From: Streptomyces purpureus | GTDB taxonomy: Bacteria > Actinomycetota > Actinomycetes > Streptomycetales > Streptomycetaceae | Reading direction: 5' to 3' | Assembly: GCF_014648195.1 (NCBI RefSeq) | Contig: NZ_BMQQ01000003.1 | Coordinates: forward strand, 215,116 to 279,115 | Length of the DNA stretch: 64,000 nucleotides | Shown: positions 1 to 8,819 of the stretch, piece by piece | Position numbering within the stretch: the first letter of the stretch is position 1 | How the letters are laid out: every line of letters starts with the position of its first letter | Translations under genes and position numbers: made by a program | The notes under the pieces: generated by a model | Told to the model about the DNA's origin: nothing | Database searches by the model: none | What the model saw: the letters and a program-made list of their open reading frames with translations, nothing else

Positions 1-1
1 G

Positions 2-1180
2 TCCACGTTCATCGGCCTGTGGATCTTCGGCTGGGACAAGCTGCCGAAGAAGATCCACCTGGCGTGCATGTGGATGGTCTCCATCGGCACGATCCTGTCC
101 GCGTACTTCATCCTGGCCGCCAACTCCTGGATGCAGCACCCGGTCGGCTACCGCATGAACGAAGAGCGCGGCCGGGCGGAGCTCACGGACTTCTGGCTGG
201 TGCTCACCCAGAACACGGCCCTGACCCAGTTCTTCCACACCATGACGGCGGCCTTCCTCGTCGGCGGCGGCTTCATGGTCGGCATATCCGCCTTCCACCT
301 GGCCCGCAAGAAGCACGTCACCGTGATGCGGACCTCGCTCCGGCTCGGCCTGATCACGCTGATCATCGCCGGACTCGGCACCGCCATCAGCGGTGACCTG
401 CTCGGCAAGGTCATGTACAAGCAGCAGCCCATGAAGATGGCGGCCGCCGAGGCGCTCTGGGACGGCGAGGCGCCGGCACCCTTCTCGGTCTTCGCGTACG
501 GCGACGTCGACAAGGGCCACAACAAGGTCGCGATCGAGATCCCGGGCGTGCTGTCCTTCCTGGCCAACGGCGACTTCACCTCGCACGTCCCGGGCATCAA
601 CGACGTCAACAAGCAGATGCAGGAGAAGTACGGCCCGGGCGACTACCGGCCCAACATCCCGGTCGCCTACTGGGGCTTCCGCTGGATGATCGGCTTCGGC
701 ATGGCGTCCCTCTCCATCGGAATGCTCGGCCTCTGGCTGACCCGGAAGAGGTTCCTGCTCCCGTCGGCGCTGCGGACCGGCGAGGACGAGGTCCCGCACC
801 TGGTCCTCTTCCGCAAGAAGGCTCTCGGCCCCCGGTTCAGCAAGCTGTACTGGCTGGTGGCGCTGTGGACCATGGCCTTCCCGCTGATCGCCAACTCCTG
901 GGGCTGGATCTTCACCGAGATGGGCCGGCAGCCCTGGGTCGTCTACGGCGTGCTGCGCACCCGGGACGCGGTCTCCCCCGGTGTCTCGCAGGGCGAGGTG
1001 CTCACCTCGATGATCGTCTTCACCCTGCTGTACGCCGTGCTCGCCGTGATCGAGGTCAGGCTGCTGGTGAAGTACGTGAAGGCCGGACCCCCGGAGCTCA
1101 CCGAGGCCGACCTCAACCCGCCCACCAAGATCGGCGGGGACGACCGTGACCCCGACCGGCCGATGGCCTTCTCGTACTGA
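2..1180 (+). CDS. cydA: Cytochrome bd ubiquinol oxidase subunit I (5' end missing)
   Basis: This is the C-terminal 392 residues of CydA, the heme-bearing subunit of cytochrome bd, a membrane quinol:oxygen oxidoreductase used at low oxygen. The reading frame is already open at the window edge, so the start and N-terminal helices lie outside. Long hydrophobic segments alternate with a periplasmic loop region holding GKVMYKQQPMKMAAAEA, the familiar K-Q-P-M-K-x-A-A-x-E signature of CydA near the quinol site. The frame stops 18 nt before cydB, so the two are co-transcribed, and the fused cydDC exporter follows. Any Rex-type redox operator would be upstream of the window and cannot be assessed. Identity is very secure; completeness is not. 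Confidence 0.96.
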   Translation, partial: STFIGLWIFGWDKLPKKIHLACMWMVSIGTILSAYFILAANSWMQHPVGYRMNEERGRAELTDFWLVLTQNTALTQFFHTMTAAFLVGGGFMVGISAFHLARKKHVTVMRTSLRLGLITLIIAGLGTAISGDLLGKVMYKQQPMKMAAAEALWDGEAPAPFSVFAYGDVDKGHNKVAIEIPGVLSFLANGDFTSHVPGINDVNKQMQEKYGPGDYRPNIPVAYWGFRWMIGFGMASLSIGMLGLWLTRKRFLLPSALRTGEDEVPHLVLFRKKALGPRFSKLYWLVALWTMAFPLIANSWGWIFTEMGRQPWVVYGVLRTRDAVSPGVSQGEVLTSMIVFTLLYAVLAVIEVRLLVKYVKAGPPELTEADLNPPTKIGGDDRDPDRPMAFSY

Positions 1181-1198
1181 GGCTGAGGAGAGCGACCC

Positions 1199-2203
1199 AT
1201 GGAACTCCACAACGTTTGGTTCGTGCTCATCGCCGTCCTCTGGATCGGCTACTTCTTCCTCGAAGGCTTCGACTTCGGGATCGGCGTCCTGACCAAGCTG
1301 CTCGCCCGCGACCGGGCCGAGAAGCGTGTCCTGATCAACACCATCGGCCCGGTCTGGGACGGCAACGAGGTGTGGCTGCTCACGGCGGGCGGCGCGACCT
1401 TCGCCGCCTTCCCCGAGTGGTACGCGACGCTGTTCTCCGGCTTCTACCTGCCGCTGCTGCTCATCCTGGTCTGTCTGATCGTGCGCGGTGTCGCCTTCGA
1501 GTACCGGGTCAAGCGCTCCGGGGAGAACTGGCAGCGCAACTGGGAGCACGCGATCTTCTGGACCTCGCTCATCCCGGCCGTGCTCTGGGGGGTGGCCTTC
1601 GGCAACATCGTGCGCGGCGTGAAGATCGACGCGCAGAAGGAGTACGTCGGCAGCCTCTTCGATCTGCTCAACCCGTACGCGCTCCTCGGCGGGCTGGTCA
1701 CGCTCTTCCTCTTCACCTTCCACGGCGCGGTGTTCGCCGCGCTCAAGACGGTCGGTGACATCCGGGAGCGGGCACGCAAGCTGGCGTTCACACTCGGTCT
1801 GGCCACGGCGGCGCTGGCGCTGCTGTTCCTGCTGTGGACGCAGGTCGAGAACGGCGACGGCAAGAGCCTGGTCGCCCTGGCGGTCGCGGTGGCGGCGCTG
1901 GTCGGTGCCATCGGAGCGATCAGGGCCGGGCGCGAGGGATGGTCGTTCGCGCTGTCGGGCGTCACGATCGCTGCCGCGGTGGCGATGCTCTTCCTCACGC
2001 TCTTCCCGAACGTCATGCCGTCCTCGCTGAACGCCGAGTGGAGCCTCACGGTCACCAACGCCTCGTCCAGCCCGTACACCCTGAAGATCATGACCTGGTG
2101 CGCGGCCGTCGCCGCGCCGCTGGTGATGCTCTACCAGGCCTGGACGTACTGGGTGTTCCGCAAGCGGATCGGCACGCAGCACATCGCCGACTCCGCGCAC
2201 TAG
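1199..2203 (+). CDS. cydB: Cytochrome bd ubiquinol oxidase subunit II
   Basis: CydB is the second membrane subunit of cytochrome bd and packs against CydA. The 334-residue product has the usual size and about eight or nine hydrophobic helices. Near the N terminus it shows the family motif F-F-L-E-G-F-D-F-G-I-G and then IGPVWDGNEVWLL, both diagnostic of CydB. The ATG at 1199 follows a GAGGAG ribosome site by a few bases. The stop is only 7 nt before the ATG of cydDC, so cydA, cydB and cydDC read as one transcription unit. Nothing is unusual in the protein. Confidence 0.97.
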   Translation: MELHNVWFVLIAVLWIGYFFLEGFDFGIGVLTKLLARDRAEKRVLINTIGPVWDGNEVWLLTAGGATFAAFPEWYATLFSGFYLPLLLILVCLIVRGVAFEYRVKRSGENWQRNWEHAIFWTSLIPAVLWGVAFGNIVRGVKIDAQKEYVGSLFDLLNPYALLGGLVTLFLFTFHGAVFAALKTVGDIRERARKLAFTLGLATAALALLFLLWTQVENGDGKSLVALAVAVAALVGAIGAIRAGREGWSFALSGVTIAAAVAMLFLTLFPNVMPSSLNAEWSLTVTNASSSPYTLKIMTWCAAVAAPLVMLYQAWTYWVFRKRIGTQHIADSAH

Positions 2204-2210
2204 TGGGGGA

Positions 2211-5200
2211 ATGTTTCACGTGAAACCGATCGACCCGCGTCTGCTCCGGTACGCCCGGGCCACCCGTCTCTTCCTGGCGGCGGTGGTGGCCCTCGGATTG
2301 GCCGGGGCGGCGCTGGTCGTCGCCCAGGCGATGCTCATCGCCGAGGTGGTGGTGGGTGCCTTCCAGCGGGGCCTGTCGTTCTCCGGACTCACCACCGAGC
2401 TGGGCCTGCTCGCGGCGGTTGCCGTGGGGCGGGCGCTGGTCTCCTGGCTGACCGAGCTGGCCGCCCATCGCGCGGGCGCGGCGGTGAAGTCGGAGCTGCG
2501 CAGGCGGCTGCTGGAGCGTTCCGTGGCGCTGGGGCCGGGGTGGCTGAGCGGGCAGCGGACGGGATCGCTGGTCGCGCTCGCGACGCGGGGTGCGGACGCC
2601 CTGGACGACTACTTCTCGCGCTATCTGCCGCAGTTGGGGCTCGCGGTGGTGGTGCCGGTGGCGGTGCTGGCGCGGATCGTCACCGAGGACTGGGTGTCGG
2701 CGGCGGTCATCGTGGTGACCCTGCCGCTGATCCCGCTCTTCATGATTCTGATCGGCTGGGCCACGCAGGCCCGGATGGACCGTCAGTGGAAGCTGCTGTC
2801 GCGGCTCTCGGGGCACTTCCTGGACGTGGTCGCCGGGCTCGCCACGCTGAAGGTCTTCGGCCGGGCCAAGGCGCAGGCGGAGTCGATCCGGGCGATCACC
2901 TCGGAGTACCGGCAGGCGACGCTGCGGACGCTGCGGATCGCGTTCCTGTCGTCGTTCGCGCTGGAGCTGCTGTCCACGCTCTCCGTGGCGCTGGTCGCGG
3001 TCGGGATCGGTATGCGGCTGGTCCACGGCGACCTGGACCTGTACACGGGGCTGGTCATTCTGATCCTTGCGCCCGAGGCGTATCTGCCGATCCGCCAGGT
3101 CGGGGCGCAGTACCACGCGGCGGCCGAGGGGCTCGCGGCGGCGGAGGAGATCTTCGACGTCCTGGAGACGCCGGTACGTGGCGGTGGCACGGGGGAGCCG
3201 CCGACGGCGGCGAGGCTGGAGCTCGACCGGGTGACGGTACGCCATGCCGGCCGCGCGCAGCCCTCGCTGGACGCGGCCTCGCTGGTCGTCGAGCCGGGCG
3301 AGACGGTGGCCCTGGTCGGACCGAGCGGGGTCGGCAAGTCGACGCTGCTGGATGTGGTGCTCGGGTTCGTCGCGCCGGACGAAGGCGCGGTACGGGTCGG
3401 TGGCGCCGACCTCGGGTCGCTGGACCTGGAGCGGTGGCGCGAGCGGATCGCATGGGTGCCGCAGCGGCCGTATCTCTTCGTCGGCACGATCGCCGAGAAC
3501 GTGCGCCTCGCGCGGCCGGACGCCTCGGACGAGGAGGTGCGGCGGGCGCTGACCGACGCCGGGGCCTGGGAGTTCGTCGCCGGGCTGCCCGAGGGCGCGG
3601 CGACACCGCTGGGCGAGGACGGCGCCGGGCTCTCGGCCGGCCAGCGACAGCGGCTCGCGCTGGCCCGGGCGTTCCTCGCGGACCGGCCAGTCCTGCTGCT
3701 CGACGAGCCGACGGCGGCGCTGGACGGGGAGACGGAGGCGGGCGTCGTCGACGCGGTCCGGCGGCTGGCCGCGGGCCGTACGGTCCTGCTGGTCGTTCAC
3801 CGGCCCGCCCTGCTGGCCGTGGCGGACCGGGTGGTGATGCTCGGGGCGCTCGCGGCCTCCGGCCAGGGCGGCGAGCGCCGTCCGGCGGCGGCCGTGGTGC
3901 CGGACGGGCAGGCGGGCGCCGCGACTGTGGTTGCCGCCGGGCTGAGCGCTGGGCCGGACGCTGGAACGGCCGTCGGGCCGGGCGCCGGGGCGAGCGAATG
4001 GCCGATCGCCGTCCCGGCCACAGAGCCGGACGCTCGGCTGCGTGGCGGGCTGGACGCCGGGCCTACCGCTGGAACGGTCGTCGGGCCGGACGCTGGGACG
4101 AGTGAACGGCCGATCGCCGGGCCGATCGCCGTCCCGGCCACAGAGCCGGACGCTCGGCCGCGTGGCGGGCTGGACGCCGGGCCTCCTGCTGGAACGACCG
4201 TCGGGCCGGACGCTGGGACGAGCGAACGGCCGCGGGCCGGAACGGTTACCGGGCCGGACGCCGGGACGCGGGGCGGGAACGTGCTCGCGCGGGTGCGGGG
4301 GATGGCCGGGGCGCTGCGGGGGCGGCTGGGGCTGGCGCTCACGCTGGGGAGCCTTGCCCTGGGTTCGGCCGTGGGGCTCATGGCCGTCTCCGGCTGGCTG
4401 ATCTCGCGGGCTTCCGAACAGCCGCCCGTGCTCTATCTGATGGTCGCCGTCACCGCCACGCGCGCGTTCGGCATCGGCCGGGCCGTCTTCCGCTACGCCG
4501 AGCGGCTCGTCTCGCACGACGCGGTGCTGCGGATGCTCGCCGAGCTCCGCGTCACGGTCTACCGCCGCCTCGAGCGGATCGCCCCCGCGGGGCTGCGCCT
4601 GACCCGGCGCGGGGACCTGCTCTCCCGCCTGGTCTCCGACGTGGACGCCCTCCAGGACTACTGGCTGCGCTGGCTGCTGCCTGTCGGCGCCGCCGTGGTC
4701 GTCGGCGCCGGGTCCGTCGGGTTCACCGCTTGGCTGCTGCCTGAGGCCGGAGCCGTCCTCGCCGTGGGTCTGCTGACCGCCGGAGTCGCCGTACCGCTGC
4801 TCAGCGGCGCCCTCGCGCGACGGGCCGAACGACAGCTCGCGCCCGCGCGCGGCGCTCTCGCCACCACCGTCGTCGACCTGCTGCGCGGCTGTGGCGAACT
4901 GACCGTGGCCGGGGCCCTCAAGGGCCGGGCGGAGCGGGCCCGGGACACCGACGGGAAGCTCACCGCGATCGCCTCGCGGCAGGCGGCGGCCACCGCGCTC
5001 GGGGCCGGGCTCTCCGCGCTCGCCTGCGGGGTCACCGTGGCCGCCGCCGCGCTCGTCGGCGTACAGGCCGTACGGGAAGGACGGCTGGAAGGTGTCGCAC
5101 TGGCCGTCGTCGTCCTGACCCCGCTCGCCGCCTTCGAGGCCGTCACCGGCCTGCCGCTCGCCGTGCAGTACCGGCAGCGGGTCCGGCGCAGCGCCGAGCG

Positions 5201-6092
5201 GGTGTACGAGGTGCTGGACGCGCCCGTCCCCGTGCACGAGCCCCGGCGGCCGGCCGAGCCGCCGCGGAGCCCCTTCCCGCTGGAGCTGCGCGGCATCGGC
5301 GCGCGGTACGCCGGGCAGGGGCGGGACGCGCTGCACGGCTTCGGCCTGACGATCGAGGCGGGCCGGCGCATCGCCGTCGTCGGCGCCTCCGGGTCCGGCA
5401 AGACCACCCTCGCGCAGGTGTTGCTGCGGTTCCTGGACGTCACCGACGGCATCTACCGGATCGGCGGTGTGGCGGCCGACTCGCTCGACGGGGACGCCGT
5501 GCGCCGACTCGTCGGACTCTGCGCCCAGGACGCGCACCTCTTCGACAGCTCCGTCCGCGAGAACCTGCGGCTCGCCCGCCCCGGTGCGAGCGACGAAGAG
5601 CTGCGCCGCGCCCTCGACGAGGCACGGCTGCTCGACTGGGTGGAGGCGCTGCCCAGCGGCATGGACACCCTCGTCGGCGAGCACGGCGCCCAGCTCTCCG
5701 GCGGCCAGCGCCAGCGCCTCGCCCTGGCCAGGACGCTCCTCGCCGACTTCCCCGTCCTCGTCCTGGACGAGCCCGCCGAGCACCTCGACCTGGCCACGGC
5801 CGACGCGCTCACCGACGACCTGCTGCGGGTGACCGAGGGGCGTACGACCGTCCTCATCACCCACCGGCTGCGTGGACTGGACGCGGTGGACGAGGTGGTG
5901 GTCCTGGACGCCGGACGGACGGTGCAGCAGGGGCCGTACGCAGAGCTGGCGGCGGTGGACGGACCGCTGCGGCGGATGCTGGAGCGGGAACGGGAGACCG
6001 AGGCGCTCGTCCCCCGCCCGTCGGCGGGACTCGTGAAGCGGCCTGCGGCGCCCGTGAACCCGCCGGTCGAGCCGACTTTCCTCGCTAAATAG
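2211..6092 (+). CDS. cydDC: Fused CydD-CydC thiol-reductant ABC exporter
   Basis: This 1293-residue protein joins both halves of the CydDC exporter, which moves cysteine/glutathione-type reductants out of the cytoplasm and is needed for cytochrome bd assembly. Each half has a transmembrane domain followed by an ATPase. Half 1 has Walker A GPSGVGKST, signature LSAGQRQR and Walker B LLLDEPTAALD; half 2 has GASGSGKTT, LSGGQRQR and LVLDEPAEHLD. Separate CydD and CydC subunits occur in E. coli; a single fused gene is usual in Streptomyces. The halves are joined by a Pro/Ala/Gly-rich linker (about residues 560-690) encoded by tandem repeats. The ATG is embedded in a perfect parS palindrome, which fixes the first residues as MFHVKP. 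No strong Shine-Dalgarno is present beyond TGGGGGA, so translation may depend on cydB. Confidence 0.95.
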   Translation: MFHVKPIDPRLLRYARATRLFLAAVVALGLAGAALVVAQAMLIAEVVVGAFQRGLSFSGLTTELGLLAAVAVGRALVSWLTELAAHRAGAAVKSELRRRLLERSVALGPGWLSGQRTGSLVALATRGADALDDYFSRYLPQLGLAVVVPVAVLARIVTEDWVSAAVIVVTLPLIPLFMILIGWATQARMDRQWKLLSRLSGHFLDVVAGLATLKVFGRAKAQAESIRAITSEYRQATLRTLRIAFLSSFALELLSTLSVALVAVGIGMRLVHGDLDLYTGLVILILAPEAYLPIRQVGAQYHAAAEGLAAAEEIFDVLETPVRGGGTGEPPTAARLELDRVTVRHAGRAQPSLDAASLVVEPGETVALVGPSGVGKSTLLDVVLGFVAPDEGAVRVGGADLGSLDLERWRERIAWVPQRPYLFVGTIAENVRLARPDASDEEVRRALTDAGAWEFVAGLPEGAATPLGEDGAGLSAGQRQRLALARAFLADRPVLLLDEPTAALDGETEAGVVDAVRRLAAGRTVLLVVHRPALLAVADRVVMLGALAASGQGGERRPAAAVVPDGQAGAATVVAAGLSAGPDAGTAVGPGAGASEWPIAVPATEPDARLRGGLDAGPTAGTVVGPDAGTSERPIAGPIAVPATEPDARPRGGLDAGPPAGTTVGPDAGTSERPRAGTVTGPDAGTRGGNVLARVRGMAGALRGRLGLALTLGSLALGSAVGLMAVSGWLISRASEQPPVLYLMVAVTATRAFGIGRAVFRYAERLVSHDAVLRMLAELRVTVYRRLERIAPAGLRLTRRGDLLSRLVSDVDALQDYWLRWLLPVGAAVVVGAGSVGFTAWLLPEAGAVLAVGLLTAGVAVPLLSGALARRAERQLAPARGALATTVVDLLRGCGELTVAGALKGRAERARDTDGKLTAIASRQAAATALGAGLSALACGVTVAAAALVGVQAVREGRLEGVALAVVVLTPLAAFEAVTGLPLAVQYRQRVRRSAERVYEVLDAPVPVHEPRRPAEPPRSPFPLELRGIGARYAGQGRDALHGFGLTIEAGRRIAVVGASGSGKTTLAQVLLRFLDVTDGIYRIGGVAADSLDGDAVRRLVGLCAQDAHLFDSSVRENLRLARPGASDEELRRALDEARLLDWVEALPSGMDTLVGEHGAQLSGGQRQRLALARTLLADFPVLVLDEPAEHLDLATADALTDDLLRVTEGRTTVLITHRLRGLDAVDEVVVLDAGRTVQQGPYAELAAVDGPLRRMLERERETEALVPRPSAGLVKRPAAPVNPPVEPTFLAK
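2213..2226. promoter_or_regulatory. parS: parS site (perfect 14-bp palindrome)
   Basis: GTTTCACGTGAAAC matches the Streptomyces ParB-binding parS consensus exactly. It overlaps the cydDC start codon and codes for residues 2-5 of that protein. parS sites in Streptomyces cluster around oriC, which places this window in the chromosome core. Confidence 0.9.
3955..4250 (+). repeat. Tandem repeats encoding the CydD-CydC linker
   Basis: About two and a half copies of a 120-bp, in-frame repeat lie here. The block ending in GTCCCGGCCACAGAGCC recurs exactly 120 bp apart (around 4011 and 4131), and GCTGGAACG occurs near 3960, 4069 and 4189. It encodes repeats such as TVVGPDAGTSERP and ATEPDARPRGGLDAGP, a likely disordered linker between the two exporter halves. 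Confidence 0.8.
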
Positions 6093-6112
6093 GACTTACT
6101 AGTCTCAAGGGC

Positions 6113-7831
6113 ATGACAGTGCCCGAACGCCAGGATCCCCTCGACGCCGCGACCCGGGCGACCCGCAGCCTTCAGGGCCTGTCCACCGAGCTCACCGCGC
6201 GCGTGCCCCAACTCCTGGAGGCCATGCGCTCGGTGGGCACCGGCCTCGAACTTCACTCCACCCTGGACCGGATCTGCCAGACCGCGGCCGAGCTCGCCGG
6301 GGCCCGCTACGCCGCGATCGGCGTGGTCGACGAGGAGGGCAGCGGGCTCTCGGACTTCGTCACCCACGGCGTGTCGGACGAGGTCGCCGAGCGCATCGGA
6401 CGTCGGCCGGACGGTCACGCGGGGCTGCTCGGCGCGCTGATCCACCATCCGGATCCGATGCGGCTCGCCGACCTGACGAAGGATCCGCGCGCGGCGGGCT
6501 TCCCGCCCGGGCATCCGCCGATGCGGACCTTCCTCGGTGTACCCATCCGCGTCCAGGGCGAGATCTTCGGCAACCTCTATCTGGCCGAGAAGAGCGGCGG
6601 CGGCGTGTTCACCGACTACGACCTCCACATGGTCCGCGTCCTCGCCACCGAGGCCGGGATCGCCATCGGCAACGCCCGGCTCTACGAGGCGGCCCGCCAG
6701 CGCGAGCGCTGGATCGACGGCTCGGTCGCCGTCACCACGGCGCTGCTGTCCGGCGGTGACGCCGACGACGCGCTCGTGGTCGTCGCCGAACAGGCCCGCC
6801 GGCTCGCCGACTCGGCCGCAGGGATCGTGCTGCTGCCCGCCGAGGAGGGCGGTCTGGAGATCGTCGCCGTCTCCTGCGACCATCCCGCCACCTCGATGGG
6901 TGTGGTGATTCCGGAGGACAGTCCTGTGGTCCGGGAGCTGCTCGCCGGGGACGCGGTCTTCGTGGCCGACGCGGCCACCGACCCGCGGATGATCAGCAGG
7001 CTGTCGGAGCAGTACGGGCCCGCCATGCTCCTTCCGCTGCACAGCGGCGGCCGGGTCCTGGGCGCGCTTGCGACGCCACGCGCGCGTGGCGCCCGTCCGT
7101 TCACCGACGCGGAGCGGACCCTGGCCACGCAGTTCGCCTCACAGGCGGCGCTCGCGCTGATGATGGCGGACGCGCAGCGGGACCGGGAGCGCCTCGCGGT
7201 CTACGAGGACCGCGACCGGATCGCCCGGGACCTTCATGACCTGGTCATCCAGCGGCTGTTCGCGACCGGGATGATGCTGGAGAGCGCCCAGCGCAAGTCG
7301 GTCGTCCCCGCCGTGCAGGACGGGGTCGGCAAGGCGGTGGACGAACTGGACGTGACCATCCAGGAGATCCGTACGGCGATCTTCGCGCTTCAGCAGGGAC
7401 CGGCCGAGGCGCCGTCCGGGCTGCGGACCCGGGTCCTGCGGGAGATCAACATGGCGGCCGTGCCGCTCGGCTTCACCCCCGCCCACCGGTTCGTGGGCGC
7501 GATCGACACGACCGTCGGCGATCTCACCGGCAAGAACCTCATCGCCGCGCTGCGCGAGGCCCTCTCCAACGCCTTCCGGCACGCCCGGGCCGGCCGGATC
7601 GAGGTCGTCGTCGACGCCACCGTGACCCTCGCCGACGGCGCGCCCGGGGTGCGGCTGTCGGTCGGGGACGACGGTGTGGGCATCCCGGCGGGCGGGCGGC
7701 GCAGCGGGCTGCGGAATCTCGCGCGGCGCGCCGAGTCGCTGGGGGGATCGAGCTGGTGCGGGCCCGGTATCGGCGAGGACGGCGGCGGTACGACCGTGGT
7801 GTGGCAGGCCCCGCTGCGGTCCCCGGAGTAG
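6113..7831 (+). CDS. Sensor histidine kinase with two GAF domains (DevS/DosS-like architecture)
   Basis: This is a 572-residue cytoplasmic histidine kinase with no membrane segment. Two GAF-type sensory domains occupy roughly residues 50-195 and 210-355. A HisKA_3 dimerisation helix follows with DRDRIARDLHDLVIQRLF, in which H375 is the expected phosphorylated histidine. The C-terminal ATPase has the N-box AALREALSNAFRHA and a G-box VGDDGVGIPAG. The order matches the mycobacterial DevS/DosS family, whose GAF domain can bind heme. Heme binding here is inference and would need the conserved GAF histidine to be checked. No response regulator gene is adjacent, so the partner is elsewhere. It follows cydDC by 20 nt, which suggests, without proving, a link to redox or oxygen sensing. 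Confidence 0.88.
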   Translation: MTVPERQDPLDAATRATRSLQGLSTELTARVPQLLEAMRSVGTGLELHSTLDRICQTAAELAGARYAAIGVVDEEGSGLSDFVTHGVSDEVAERIGRRPDGHAGLLGALIHHPDPMRLADLTKDPRAAGFPPGHPPMRTFLGVPIRVQGEIFGNLYLAEKSGGGVFTDYDLHMVRVLATEAGIAIGNARLYEAARQRERWIDGSVAVTTALLSGGDADDALVVVAEQARRLADSAAGIVLLPAEEGGLEIVAVSCDHPATSMGVVIPEDSPVVRELLAGDAVFVADAATDPRMISRLSEQYGPAMLLPLHSGGRVLGALATPRARGARPFTDAERTLATQFASQAALALMMADAQRDRERLAVYEDRDRIARDLHDLVIQRLFATGMMLESAQRKSVVPAVQDGVGKAVDELDVTIQEIRTAIFALQQGPAEAPSGLRTRVLREINMAAVPLGFTPAHRFVGAIDTTVGDLTGKNLIAALREALSNAFRHARAGRIEVVVDATVTLADGAPGVRLSVGDDGVGIPAGGRRSGLRNLARRAESLGGSSWCGPGIGEDGGGTTVVWQAPLRSPE

Positions 7832-7835
7832 GGGC

Positions 7836-7852
7836 CGCGGGCAGAGCCCGCG
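7836..7852. terminator. Short hairpin between convergent genes
   Basis: A 7-bp GC stem (CGCGGGC/GCCCGCG) with an AGA loop fills the 23-bp gap between the convergent kinase and HAD genes. It has no T-tract, so it is only a modest terminator candidate. Confidence 0.4.
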
Positions 7853-7854
7853 CC

Positions 7855-8703
7855 TCAGAGCCCCTCGAGGATCCGTTCGATGACGACGGCGACGCCGTCC
7901 TCGTTGTTGGCGACCGTACGCCCGGAGGCGGCGGCGATCACATCGGGATGGGCGTTGGCCATCGCGTAGGAGGTGCCCGCCCAGGTCAGCATCTCCACGT
8001 CGTTGGGCATGTCACCGAAGGCGACGACCTCCTCGGCCGAGATCCCGCGCTCCGCGCAGCACAGGGCAAGCGTCGAGGCCTTGGAGACTCCGAGGCCGCT
8101 GACCTCCAGGAGGGCGGTGGGGCTGGAGCGAGTGATCGAGGCGTGTTCCCCGGCGGCCACGCGGGCCAGGATGAGGAACGCGTCTGGGTCCAGGTCGGGG
8201 TGGTGGGCGAGCAGCTTCAGCACCGGTGCGCCGGATCCGGGCCGGTCTTCGTGCAGCAGCTTCTCCGCGGTGGCGATGGTCGCGCCCGGGTCCAGGTGGA
8301 AGGGCGGGTAGTCCGGCTCGTAGTGGATGCCGGTGGCCAGCTCGACGGCGAAGGTGGTGCCGGGGGCCTCGGCGCGCAGCGTCCGTACGACCGTCAGGGC
8401 GGTCTCCCGGTGCAGCGGACGGGCCTCGATCACCTTGCCGCCGGCGTGCAGGTCGACCACCGCGGCGCCGTTGGCGCAGATGGCCAGGCCGTGGCCGTGG
8501 ACGTGGTCGCTGACGACGTCCATCCAGCGGGCCGGCCGGCCGGTGACGAAGAAGACCTCGATCCCGGCCTCCTCGGCGGCGGCGAGGGCCGCGACCGTGC
8601 GCTCCGAGACGGACTTGTCGTCGCGCAGCAGGGTGCCGTCCAGGTCGGTGGCGATGAGCCGGGGCGTATGGGCGGGCAGGCGCGGAGAGTGGGATGAGAT
8701 CAC
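7855..8703 (-). CDS. HAD-superfamily hydrolase, Cof type
   Basis: This protein is a cytosolic phosphatase of the haloacid dehalogenase superfamily, Cof subfamily, which typically dephosphorylates sugar phosphates or related small molecules. The motif I nucleophile is in [12 protein letters not shown] near the N terminus, motif II is FFVTGRPARW, and the motif IV acidic patch is [13 protein letters not shown]. Substrate cannot be deduced. The GTG at 8703 is preferred (282 residues); a second in-frame GTG at 8730 would add nine residues and neither has a clear ribosome site. The gene diverges from the LLM oxidoreductase. A paralogue of the same family lies at 20343-21158. Confidence 0.88.
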   Translation of the reverse strand: MISSHSPRLPAHTPRLIATDLDGTLLRDDKSVSERTVAALAAAEEAGIEVFFVTGRPARWMDVVSDHVHGHGLAICANGAAVVDLHAGGKVIEARPLHRETALTVVRTLRAEAPGTTFAVELATGIHYEPDYPPFHLDPGATIATAEKLLHEDRPGSGAPVLKLLAHHPDLDPDAFLILARVAAGEHASITRSSPTALLEVSGLGVSKASTLALCCAERGISAEEVVAFGDMPNDVEMLTWAGTSYAMANAHPDVIAAASGRTVANNEDGVAVVIERILEGL

Positions 8704-8819
8704 AGATCCATTCTCACGTACGGGGTGCACGGGCGTGCGGGTGGGCGCACATTTGAGTGCATGGACCGTCGCTGTGCGTGCGCGCCATGATTGTCAGTGC
8801 GGCCGCGTAGGGTCGTTCC

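Noticed and set aside
2088..5864. A 1258-codon open frame on the minus strand opposite cydDC
   Set aside because: It is a composition shadow of the true gene, full of Arg/Pro/Gly, with no domain. The plus-strand frame has complete ABC motifs.
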